Made by a program: the position numbers and the translations under genes | Source: Candidatus Dormiibacterota bacterium | GTDB lineage: Bacteria > Chloroflexota > Dormibacteria > Aeolococcales > Aeolococcaceae | Assembly (NCBI GenBank): GCA_003170875.1 | Contig: PMYJ01000141.1 | Location: forward strand, 1 to 9,678 | Length of the DNA: 9,678 nucleotides | Direction of reading: 5' to 3' | In this document: positions 1-6,389 of the stretch, in pieces | How positions within the stretch are numbered: the stretch's first letter is position 1 | Layout of the letters: every line of letters starts with the position of its first letter | Notes under the pieces: generated by a model | The model's database searches: none | Told to the model about the DNA's origin: nothing | The model's input: the letters and a program-made list of their open reading frames with translations, nothing else

Positions 1-1
1 C

Positions 2-973
2 AAACACGATCCTCAAGAGGAGCAGAAGTACTCCTACGAAGGTGGATTGGGGCGGCTGGGCACGTGGTCTGGCAGCGCGCTCGACCCATCGGACCAGCCG
101 CTCGCGCCTGAGGGGGCTCGGTTGGCGCACGTCGCACTCGTCTACTCGAATCTCGAGGGAGTTGCCGGGGACCTGGATGCAACTCTGGCTCTCGGCGTGC
201 TCGGCGCCCCCACCCTCACCCACTACGCGACGGTGGGGGGTATCGTGAAGCTGGCTTTCCAGGACATCCGCGTGCTGGCGATGCGCCACGGGGAACCGGC
301 ACCGAGCCTGCGAGTGCGGCCCGAAGCCCAGCACCATCGGGGCGCCATCAGCACAATCATCCATCACGGTGCGCCCGCCACGGGTCCTCTGGCGACTCTG
401 TACGAGATTCAGGACGACGTGGCCGCCTATGTGGTGCGCAACGAGCTCCGCGAGCGCGTCCGCGGCTTTATCCGCGATGCCGTCGGCCGCCTTCTGGCAC
501 GACCAGATGTCGAGGGAGTGATCATCAACGGGCATAGCAATGGGACGGTGATGGGCTTCGACCTGATAACGGCGATGTCACCGCCGTCGGCACTCAGAGT
601 CCTGGCTTTCATCACGGCGGGTTGTCCGCTGCGCAAGTACGTGGACTTCATGGATTGGGGCGTTGATGGGTACAGTCTCGCGCTGCTGCGCCCTGGAGGG
701 TGGACCAACTTTTACGACCAGGTGGACCCCGTTGCCGACCCCCTTCAGCCTCTGGCCGACTGGAAGAGAGGTGATGATCTCCCTCCAGGAGGCGGCCCGG
801 GGATGTTTGTGACCTTCGATCCCACCAGCGGCGCGCCGTCGCAGATTGCGGTGAAAGACGAGATCGTCGACAACGTGGCTGCACAGGTAGGCGGTGGCCT
901 ACCAGCACACAACTACTGGGACAATCTGGTCTTCTGTGCGAAGCTCGCAGAAGTGATCGCGCAAGTGCTGTAG
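2..973 (+). CDS. Alpha/beta-hydrolase-like protein, 5' end outside the window
   Basis: The reading frame is open from base 2, with no stop before the TTG at 47, so the gene almost certainly begins upstream of the window and 47 is not its real start. Numbering from that TTG as residue 1, a nucleophile-elbow motif GHSNG (residues 162-166, Ser164, codon at 536-538) follows a hydrophobic strand (EGVIIN). A DQVDPVADP stretch (Asp224, Asp227 or Asp231) and a late AHNYWDN (His288) give a plausible Ser-Asp-His triad in the order and spacing of alpha/beta hydrolases. The family suggests an esterase, lipase or thioesterase, but I cannot name a substrate. No signal peptide can be judged because the N-terminus is missing. 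The gene converges on the decarboxylase at 1081, leaving about 107 bp between the two stop codons. Confidence 0.65.
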   Translation, partial: KHDPQEEQKYSYEGGLGRLGTWSGSALDPSDQPLAPEGARLAHVALVYSNLEGVAGDLDATLALGVLGAPTLTHYATVGGIVKLAFQDIRVLAMRHGEPAPSLRVRPEAQHHRGAISTIIHHGAPATGPLATLYEIQDDVAAYVVRNELRERVRGFIRDAVGRLLARPDVEGVIINGHSNGTVMGFDLITAMSPPSALRVLAFITAGCPLRKYVDFMDWGVDGYSLALLRPGGWTNFYDQVDPVADPLQPLADWKRGDDLPPGGGPGMFVTFDPTSGAPSQIAVKDEIVDNVAAQVGGGLPAHNYWDNLVFCAKLAEVIAQVL

Positions 974-1073
974 TCGAGCCCGGCACTTGGCTGACGACGG
1001 CTCCGTGGGGAACGGTCCGCGTATTCCGGCATGGGTCGAGCGGGAGAGAATCGGATTGACGTCGTACATCCTG

Positions 1074-1089
1074 GCGGGCCTCAGCCCGC
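1074..1089. terminator. GC-rich hairpin at the end of the decarboxylase gene
   Basis: A perfect 6-bp stem GCGGGC/GCCCGC with a 4-base loop (CTCA) spans the stop codon of the minus-strand decarboxylase, in the gap between two convergent genes. No T-tract follows on either strand. It is therefore not a classical intrinsic terminator, but it could act as a GC-rich stem-type end signal or 3' stabiliser. Confidence 0.3.
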
Positions 1090-2460
1090 GAGGCGAACCA
1101 GCCTCTCGTGGAGCACCTCGACGAAACCCTCGTGCTCGGGCTTCATGAGCACGCTGCGCAGGATACGCACGGTCTCCGATCCGGCTTCGATGTTGGAATG
1201 GCGACGGTGGAGGCTTCCGGCGGTGACCCGCGCAACGCTCAGGTAGACCGGGTCCTCGGCCGCCATCGCGCGCTCGAAGAGGCTCTGGCTGGCGGCGTCG
1301 ACGTCGGCTGCCGTCATCCCCCCCTCCCAGGGGAAGTACGCCACGATGTCCAGCTCGGGCTCCTGGTAGAGGCGCAGATGCTCCGACCCGCCGATCAGGC
1401 GGGCCAAGCTGACCGCGGCTCGGCGGCAGGCCCCCAGGATCGCGCCCAGCCCGTCTGGGGTGAGAGGGAAAAGCTGGAGCGTCGTCCAGAGCGCCGCGGC
1501 CGCCGCTCCGGCGCGGGAGCACTCCAGCGAGATCTCGCCGAGGTGCAGCTCTGAGGAGGTGAAGTAGGTGTAGGGGGAGTCGTGGACGTAGAAGTGGCCG
1601 ACCGACGGGTCGCGGAAGAGGACACATCCGCAGCCGTAGGGCTGGAGGCCGTGCTTGTGGGGATCCACGACGACCGAGTCGCACTCGGCGATGGCGCGGT
1701 AGGCGGCCGCGGGGATGCCCTCGGGACCCGCCGGGGCACCCTCGAACCCCGCCCAGCCCTGGATCGTGTAGAAGCCGCCGTACGCGGCGTCGACGTGGAG
1801 CCGGACCCCGTACCGGTCGCGCAGCCCGAGAGCCTGGTCGATCGGGTCGACCGCCCCCAGCGCGGTGGTCCCGGCGGTCAGAACCACGGTGCCGATGGTG
1901 TCGGTCTGCAGGAGGTGCTCGAGGGCGGCAAGGTCCATCCTCCCCCGGGCATCGGCGGGCACCCGGACCCCGCGGACGCCGAGCAGCCGGCACATCCGCT
2001 CGTGGGTGTAGTGGGCCTCCTCGCTGAAGGCGATGGCGGCGTCCGGCCTCAACTCGCGGGCGACGAAGAGCGCTTCCAGGTTGGCGATGGTCCCGCTCGA
2101 GGTGAGGTGCCCGAGGAAGTCGGCGGGGTAGTGGAACATCGCGGCGATGGCCGCCAGCGCCTCCCGCTCCAGCGCGGCGGTCGCCGGCCCCCCGTCGAGG
2201 GCATGATTGTTGGGATTGATGAGCATCGCCATCAGATAGGCGGCAGCCGCCGCCGGATGGGGCGGCTTCAGCATCTGGCCGGCGTAGCTCGGGTGGAAGA
2301 AGGGGTAATTGTCCCCCAGCCGCCGGCCCAGCTCCTCCAGTACCTGCTGGGCCCGCTCCGGGGTGACGGCCACCGAGGAGTGCGGGGTCACGGCGGGCCA
2401 GCCGGCCTCCCAGCGCCGCACCGTCGCGACGGCCTGTAGGCTGGCGGCGTCGAGGTCCAT
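1081..2460 (-). CDS. PLP-dependent group II decarboxylase
   Basis: The 459-residue protein belongs to the fold-type I group II amino-acid decarboxylases (glutamate, aromatic amino acid, diaminobutyrate and tyrosine decarboxylases). With ATG 2460 as residue 1: SSGT at 121-124 (phosphate binding), His150 in EEAHYTHE (expected to stack on the cofactor), HVDAAYGG at 222-229 (Asp224 contacting the pyridine nitrogen) and DPHKHG at 266-271, with Lys269 as the Schiff-base lysine. The length suits the family, and the expected product is an amine plus CO2 in the cytoplasm. Substrate cannot be read from sequence. The frame also allows a TTG start at 2502 (14 residues more). I prefer ATG 2460 because a TAGAAT hexamer lies exactly 7 bases upstream of it, which would place the TTG upstream of the promoter. 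The gene is divergent from padR with 93 bp between starts, so shared control is possible. Confidence 0.85.
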   Translation of the reverse strand: MDLDAASLQAVATVRRWEAGWPAVTPHSSVAVTPERAQQVLEELGRRLGDNYPFFHPSYAGQMLKPPHPAAAAAYLMAMLINPNNHALDGGPATAALEREALAAIAAMFHYPADFLGHLTSSGTIANLEALFVARELRPDAAIAFSEEAHYTHERMCRLLGVRGVRVPADARGRMDLAALEHLLQTDTIGTVVLTAGTTALGAVDPIDQALGLRDRYGVRLHVDAAYGGFYTIQGWAGFEGAPAGPEGIPAAAYRAIAECDSVVVDPHKHGLQPYGCGCVLFRDPSVGHFYVHDSPYTYFTSSELHLGEISLECSRAGAAAAALWTTLQLFPLTPDGLGAILGACRRAAVSLARLIGGSEHLRLYQEPELDIVAYFPWEGGMTAADVDAASQSLFERAMAAEDPVYLSVARVTAGSLHRRHSNIEAGSETVRILRSVLMKPEHEGFVEVLHERLVRLAG

Positions 2461-2467
2461 CGACGGA

Positions 2468-2473
2468 ATTCTA
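2468..2473 (-). promoter_or_regulatory. Candidate -10 box for the decarboxylase, leaderless arrangement
   Basis: On the minus strand TAGAAT is followed by 7 bases and then ATG at 2460, which would put the transcription start at or next to the first base of the start codon. No good -35 is visible at 16-18 bp, as is common for leaderless promoters in high-GC bacteria. Confidence 0.4.
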
Positions 2474-2513
2474 CCGGGGCCTGGCAGGTCGCCTACACCC
2501 AAGCGACTTCCGC

Positions 2514-2541
2514 TTGATCATTTTCCGCAACATGCTATAGT
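2514..2541 (+). promoter_or_regulatory. Promoter of padR and the ABC exporter
   Basis: TTGATC (2514-2519) and TATAGT (2536-2541) are separated by 16 bp. A TG at 2533-2534 gives an extended -10 (TGCTATAGT). The predicted start of transcription is near 2548, leaving only about 6 bases before the padR ATG at 2554, so the message would be nearly leaderless. No ribosome binding site precedes that ATG, which agrees. This segment is also visibly more A+T-rich than its surroundings. Confidence 0.55.
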
Positions 2542-2555
2542 GCGTTACGCAATAT
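2537..2555. promoter_or_regulatory. Imperfect palindrome, probable PadR operator
   Basis: ATAGTGCGTTACGCAATAT is a 19-bp inverted repeat centred on 2546: the inner arms TGCGT/ACGCA are perfect, and 8 of 9 pairs match overall. It covers most of the -10 hexamer, the predicted transcription start and the first two bases of the padR start codon, the position expected of an autorepression site. That PadR binds it is inference. PadR proteins are known to act as dimers on such palindromes in their own promoters. Confidence 0.5.
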
Positions 2556-3225
2556 GTCGCAGCGCATAAGTAGACCGCCGCAGGGGACCATCGCTTTGAC
2601 CGCGCTCGCCCTGCTCACCGAGTGCCCCCTCCATCCGTACGAGATGCAGCGGCTGATGCACGACCGGCGCAAGGACTATGCCGAGGGCAAGATGCGCGGC
2701 CTCTACCGGGCCATCGGGGAGCTCCAGGCGGCGGGATGGATCGAGCCCGCGGAGACGACCCGGGAGGGCCGTCGCCCGGAGCGGACTGTGTACCGGATCA
2801 CGGCCGAGGGGCACGAGGCGCTCGAGGACTGGCTCCAGGACATCCTGGAGAAGCCGGCCCGCGAGCACCTGGTGTTCACCGCCGGTGTGGGCCTCCTGGC
2901 CTACCTCCCCGAGGAACGTGCCATGGGCGCGCTCCAGCACCGGGTCATCGAGCTCCGGGCCGAGCTGGCTGCCCGCGACGAGGGGTCCAAGGCCCTTGAG
3001 CAGGAGATGCACCTCCCCCGGGTCGTCCTCCTCGAGGACGAGCACGAGCGGGCGCTGCGCGACGCCGAACTCCGTTGGGTGCTGTCCCTGCTGGAGGATA
3101 TGCGCTCGGGTCGCCTCGCCTGGGACCTGTTGAGCCTGAGCGCCCATTTCGACGCCATGCACGATCATGAGACCGCTCGGCGACGACATCAGCGCGGGCC
3201 GGTCCCCGACCCAGAGCAGTCATAG
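2554..3225 (+). CDS. PadR-family transcriptional regulator
   Basis: The 223-residue protein has the PadR layout. The N-terminal winged helix-turn-helix covers about residues 12-95: LTALALLTECPLHPYEMQRL opens it, YRAIGELQAAGWIE at 51-64 fits the recognition helix, and the wing carries RRPERTVYRIT at 73-83. A helical C-terminal region (about 96-200, rich in Glu, Arg and Leu) fits the dimerisation domain of Vir_act_alpha_C type. The role is a cytoplasmic repressor, probably of its own operon. Starting at ATG 2554 is required because the next Met lies inside the helix-turn-helix. It lies 23 bp upstream of the ABC ATPase on the same strand, the standard pairing of PadR with DrrA/B-type exporters. 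The ligand is unknown and may be a substrate of the pump. Confidence 0.88.
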   Translation: MSQRISRPPQGTIALTALALLTECPLHPYEMQRLMHDRRKDYAEGKMRGLYRAIGELQAAGWIEPAETTREGRRPERTVYRITAEGHEALEDWLQDILEKPAREHLVFTAGVGLLAYLPEERAMGALQHRVIELRAELAARDEGSKALEQEMHLPRVVLLEDEHERALRDAELRWVLSLLEDMRSGRLAWDLLSLSAHFDAMHDHETARRRHQRGPVPDPEQS

Positions 3226-3248
3226 CCGTCCAGAGGGAGAGCCCACCG

Positions 3249-4192
<944 letters not shown>

Positions 4193-4196
<4 letters not shown>

Positions 4197-4234
4197 CCGA
4201 GGCGTTTGCGTTCCAGATGGAGTACAGATCGTGA
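4193..4234 (+). CDS. 13-codon ORF bridging the ATPase and permease genes
   Basis: MTEAFAFQMEYRS is encoded between the ATPase stop (ATGA overlap, 4193-4196) and the permease GTG (GTGA overlap, 4231-4234). It could be a short translated linker that couples translation of the two subunits. It could equally be the original permease N-terminus separated from the rest by a one-base indel, because ABC-2 permeases often carry a 10-25 residue cytoplasmic lead before the RDTWLMFVRY-type segment. Too short to call by coding statistics. Confidence 0.3.
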
Positions 4235-4992
4235 AGCTGCTGCGCGACACCTGGCTGATGTTTGTCCGCTACTTCCTCATCTTCATCGGCAATCCCGCCT
4301 GGGTGATCATCGGCGTCATCCAGCCGGTCCTCTATCTCCTCCTCTTCGCGCCCCTGCTCAAGTCGCTGGTGCACATCCCGGGTTTCCCGCCCGGTGGCGC
4401 CTACAACGTCTTCGTGCCCGGCCTGCTGATCCAGCTCGGCCTCTTCGGCGCGAGCGGCGTCGGCTTCGGCCTGATCGACGAGCTGCGCTCGGGCGTGATC
4501 GAGCGCTTCCGGGTCACCCCGGTCAGCCGCCTGGCACTGCTGCTCGGCCGCGCCGGCCGTGACCTCCTCACCCTGCTCATCCAGTCGCTGATCCTGCTGC
4601 TGCTGGCCATCCCCTTCGGCCTCAAGCCGACCTTCATCGGCGTGGTGGTGATGCTGGGCCTGGTCGCTCTCATCGGGCTGGGAATGTCCTCCCTCGCCTA
4701 TGCGGCAGCGCTCACCCTCAAGGACGAGAACTCGTACGCGCCGCTCGTCTTCACGCTCTCACTCCCCCTGCTTCTCCTGAGCGGCGTCCTGCTGCCCCTG
4801 CAGCTGGCCCCCCAGTGGCTCCAGGACATCGGCAAGGCCAACCCGCTCTCCTACGCCGTCACCGCTGCCCGCGACGTCTTCAACGGCAACGGCGGCTCCA
4901 TCGACGTGTGGAAGGGGTTGGCGATCATGGCGGCGCTCGCCATCGTCGGCGTCGCCATCGGCGCACGGAGGTTCTCGCGGGCCATCGCGTAG
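4231..4992 (+). CDS. ABC-2 type permease, DrrB type
   Basis: The 253-residue integral membrane subunit has about six hydrophobic segments near residues 23-43, 59-82, 109-128, 134-162, 170-190 and 228-245. Family marks are the cytoplasmic loop ELRSGVIERFRVTPVSR (84-100) and the ABC-2 signature region from SGVLLPL to NPLSYAVTAAR (184-214). It forms the transmembrane channel paired with the ATPase upstream, probably as a homodimer. I took the GTG start at 4231 because GGAG at 4219-4222 stands 8 bases upstream and because residue 1 leads straight into the conserved LLRDTWLMFVRY. The N-terminus is somewhat short for the family; a frameshift from the preceding 13-codon ORF would lengthen it. Nothing downstream continues the operon. 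Confidence 0.88.
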   Translation: MKLLRDTWLMFVRYFLIFIGNPAWVIIGVIQPVLYLLLFAPLLKSLVHIPGFPPGGAYNVFVPGLLIQLGLFGASGVGFGLIDELRSGVIERFRVTPVSRLALLLGRAGRDLLTLLIQSLILLLLAIPFGLKPTFIGVVVMLGLVALIGLGMSSLAYAAALTLKDENSYAPLVFTLSLPLLLLSGVLLPLQLAPQWLQDIGKANPLSYAVTAARDVFNGNGGSIDVWKGLAIMAALAIVGVAIGARRFSRAIA

Positions 4993-5032
4993 GGTCAGGC
5001 GCCCGGTCCTGTCGAGCGAGGGCCTCAATGCC

Positions 5033-5097
5033 GCGGGGCATAGATCACCACCTTGCCAAGGTAGGGGTCGCGAGTTCGAGCCTCGTCTCCCGCTCCA
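5033..5097 (+). pseudogene. tRNA-Gly(GCC) relic without a D arm; left border repeat
   Basis: From 5048 the sequence is the 3' part of a tRNA-Gly: anticodon arm CCACC-TTGCCAA-GGTAG (anticodon GCC, one C-A mismatch in the stem), variable region GGGTC, T arm GCGAG-TTCGAGC-CTCGT, acceptor strand CTCCCGC, discriminator T and encoded CCA ending at 5097. A possible 5' acceptor strand GCGGGGC (5033-5039) pairs at five Watson-Crick positions plus one G-T with the 3' strand, but only 13 bases separate it from the anticodon stem, so no D arm can form. I read this as a decayed tRNA gene or an attachment-site remnant, not a working tRNA. Its 45 bases from 5053 recur at 6154-6198. Confidence 0.65.
5053..5097 (+). 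repeat. Direct repeat copy 1, tRNA-Gly anticodon loop to CCA
   Basis: These 45 bases match 6154-6198 at 43 positions; the differences are at 5075 (T, C in copy 2) and 5080 (G, A in copy 2). The identical block begins at the first base of the anticodon loop and ends with the encoded CCA, the span commonly used as the core of tRNA-targeting integrase attachment sites. The copies are 1101 bp apart in the same orientation. Confidence 0.8.
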
Positions 5098-5260
5098 GCC
5101 GGTTCCGAGGCCAAATTCCAATTCCGGCAAAGCCTTGTCGAGCCCTGGCACCTCTACGTTGATCCTCTTCCTCTTTGGCTGACCCGACTCCCCTAGAGCC
5201 CCACTCACATCGCTCTCCGCAACAGGCTTAATCCGTGCAAACAAACAGCACGGGATCTTG

Positions 5261-5266
5261 TAAAGT
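5261..5266 (+). promoter_or_regulatory. Candidate -10 box for the membrane protein-vapB-vapC genes
   Basis: TAAAGT lies 5 bases upstream of ATG 5272 and no clear Shine-Dalgarno sequence is present, so a leaderless transcript is possible. No convincing -35 is seen. Evidence is position and hexamer only. Confidence 0.3.
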
Positions 5267-5271
5267 GTCGA

Positions 5272-5508
5272 ATGAAAGCAGTTTCACGTGTGCCCAAGGC
5301 GGAAGTGGTGAAGGCGGAGAAGGAAGACAAGGGAGCCGTCGTGCTTTACGTGGTGGCGATGGTAGCCACCATTGTCGGTGTAGATATCGCATTCTTCAGA
5401 AACCGATTCTGGGAACGGCTGACAGTGAATGTTGGCATTGTCTCGGTGTTCGCGGCTTTCTATTTGAGATTCCTCAGGCGGGCCATGAACAAGGCGATGC
5501 CGATGTGA
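5272..5508 (+). CDS. Small two-helix membrane protein of unknown function
   Basis: The 78-residue product has a charged N-terminal tail (residues 1-20, many Lys and Glu) and two hydrophobic segments at about 21-41 and 50-67, separated by a short basic-aromatic loop FFRNRFWERL and followed by an Arg-rich end. The pattern resembles small conserved hypothetical proteins with a FWERLxVNVGIV-like core that I recall from other bacteria; I know no function for them. G+C is about 53% by hand count, well below the flanking transporter genes, which suggests transfer. It lies inside the segment bordered by the tRNA-Gly repeats. Its stop (5506-5508) overlaps a GTG at 5505 that opens the antitoxin-like gene, so it may be co-translated with it. 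The C-terminal MNKAMPM tail may be native or the product of a fusion junction. Confidence 0.6.
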   Translation: MKAVSRVPKAEVVKAEKEDKGAVVLYVVAMVATIVGVDIAFFRNRFWERLTVNVGIVSVFAAFYLRFLRRAMNKAMPM

Positions 5509-5717
5509 AGGTTCGGCGCGCGGCCGCCATCAGGGGGGTCTCAGTGTCCGAATTCATCCGTAGAGCTGCCGTGGAGGATGCCGAGGAGACGCTGGCCATT
5601 CGCCCTAGCGAGCGGTTCGCGGACGTTACCGGAGCCGTCCGTGGTGGCGGCGGCCAGGCCCGGCGCACGGGCGAGGCCTTCGCGGACGCCCTTGCCCAAG
5701 ACCGTACCAGGGGATGA
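5505..5717 (+). CDS. vapB: Ribbon-helix-helix antitoxin, VapB-like, N-terminally short
   Basis: The 70-residue frame encodes the helix-turn-helix half of a CopG/Arc-type antitoxin: helix A at about 2-10 (KVRRAAAIR), the turn GVS, helix B at about 13-30 (SVSEFIRRAAVEDAEETL), and then a Gly/Arg-rich C-terminal part (GGGGQARRTGEAFADAL) of the kind that binds a partner toxin. It is paired with a PIN-domain gene by an ATGA overlap at 5714-5717. Oddly, the N-terminal beta strand that forms the DNA-contacting ribbon in this family is absent: it would lie just upstream, but the frame there reads unrelated residues antisense to none of the expected pattern, and the only suitable start is GTG 5505, overlapping the previous gene's stop. 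Either the 5' end was lost in a deletion or the protein keeps toxin binding without operator binding. Confidence 0.6.
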   Translation: MKVRRAAAIRGVSVSEFIRRAAVEDAEETLAIRPSERFADVTGAVRGGGGQARRTGEAFADALAQDRTRG

Positions 5718-6127
5718 CGCTCACCGACGCCGGTCCCCTGATCGCGATCATCGACGCCGACGAGCTCGACCACAACCTGTGCGTCGAAACCCTCGACCAC
5801 CTCACGCTTCCACTGGCGACAACATGGCCGGAGTTCACCGAGGCCATGTACTCCCTCGCCCGGGCCGGCGGCACTCAGGGCCACCGCGCGCTCTGGAGGC
5901 TGGTCCAGTCGGCCCGCCTCGTTCTCGCTGACCTGTCGCCAGCGCTTGTCGACGGAAGCGCTCACCTGATGGACCAGTACGCAGACCGGCCGATGGATCT
6001 GGCGGACGCGACCTTGGTGGCGCTGGCCGAGGAGCGAGGCGACCGCCGCATCTTCACCCTGGATGCCGACTTCCAGATCTACCGGCTGCGCGGGCGGCAA
6101 CACTTCGAGGTGATCCCAGCCCGCTGA
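5714..6127 (+). CDS. vapC: PIN-domain toxin, VapC family ribonuclease
   Basis: The 137-residue protein has the PIN-domain acidic set: Asp5 in LTDAGPLIA, Glu43 in PEFTEAMYSL (Glu40 nearby), Asp98 in MDLADATLVALAE and Asp117/Asp119 in FTLDADF, followed by the usual C-terminal FEVIPAR strand. These carboxylates bind Mg2+ or Mn2+ and cleave RNA in characterised VapC toxins; the target here is unknown. Length and order match full-length VapC, and no catalytic position looks damaged. Its ATG overlaps the antitoxin stop by 4 bases, the usual arrangement that keeps antitoxin translation ahead of toxin. The stop is about 27 bp before the second tRNA-Gly fragment. If the upstream antitoxin is broken, activity must be tolerated, neutralised by a partner elsewhere, or lost through changes not visible here. 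Confidence 0.82.
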   Translation: MTLTDAGPLIAIIDADELDHNLCVETLDHLTLPLATTWPEFTEAMYSLARAGGTQGHRALWRLVQSARLVLADLSPALVDGSAHLMDQYADRPMDLADATLVALAEERGDRRIFTLDADFQIYRLRGRQHFEVIPAR

Positions 6128-6153
6128 GCTGCACGTGGGGCACCACCCCAATG

Positions 6154-6198
6154 TTGCCAAGGTAGGGGTCGCGAGCTCGAACCTCGTCTCCCGCTCCA
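6154..6198 (+). repeat. Direct repeat copy 2, tRNA-Gly 3' half; right border
   Basis: The second copy of the 45-base block runs from the anticodon loop (TTGCCAA) to the encoded CCA. It differs from copy 1 by T-to-C at 6176, the first T-loop base (normally an invariant T54), and by A at 6181. Just upstream, CACCACC (6141-6147) recurs but is followed by six extra bases before TTGCC, so no anticodon stem can form. It is a fragment, not a tRNA gene. It fits an attachment-site half or a dispersed tRNA-derived repeat. Confidence 0.78.
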
Positions 6199-6310
6199 CG
6201 GTTGCTGTCCGGCCCGAGCGATCCCCACAACGTCGCCATCACTGTCGCGAGGGCGGCATTCGGGGTAGGCGGAGGGCGGTCAGTTCACTGGCGGCGCACT
6301 CCACCTGGTG

Positions 6311-6326
6311 CAGTGGCAATGCACTG
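6311..6326. repeat. Small inverted repeat in the gap before the aldo/keto reductase gene end
   Basis: CAGTG-GCAATG-CACTG forms a perfect 5-bp stem. It overlaps a 7-base direct repeat TGGCAAT (6314-6320 and 6325-6331). It lies in the 191-bp gap between the tRNA fragment and the 3' end of the minus-strand reductase, where no gene is visible. No T-tract is present; it could be an end signal or be without function. Confidence 0.25.
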
Positions 6327-6389
6327 GCAATCTGACGGCAAGGCCGGCGCGGCCAGCCGGGGGAGCCGGGGCCGTGGGATCCGGACGCG

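Noticed and set aside
1582..2439. Plus-strand 285-residue ORF opposite the decarboxylase
   Set aside because: It is an antisense shadow rich in Gly, Val, Arg and Asp with no domain; the minus strand has all PLP-enzyme motifs.
5033..5097. A functional tRNA-Gly gene
   Set aside because: No D arm can form and the anticodon stem has a mismatch, so I call it a relic.
4759..5244. Minus-strand 161-residue ORF reading through the first tRNA fragment
   Set aside because: It needs a TTG start, includes the GRRGSNSRPLPWQGG string typical of antisense tRNA, and then runs antisense to the permease. The first 45 or so residues look protein-like, but I can attach no family.
5235..5504. Longer antitoxin frame starting at 5235 (160 residues)
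   Set aside because: Residues before the GTG at 5505 are Cys/Gly/Arg-rich, overlap the membrane protein in another frame and do not contain a ribbon strand, so they are not part of the antitoxin.
5474..6199. Minus-strand 241-residue ORF beginning MERETRFELATPTLATLG
   Set aside because: Its start is the reverse complement of the tRNA-Gly fragment at 6154-6198, a well-known source of spurious predicted proteins with RFELATPTLA-like ends. The rest is antisense to the PIN toxin and antitoxin, which have clear family motifs.
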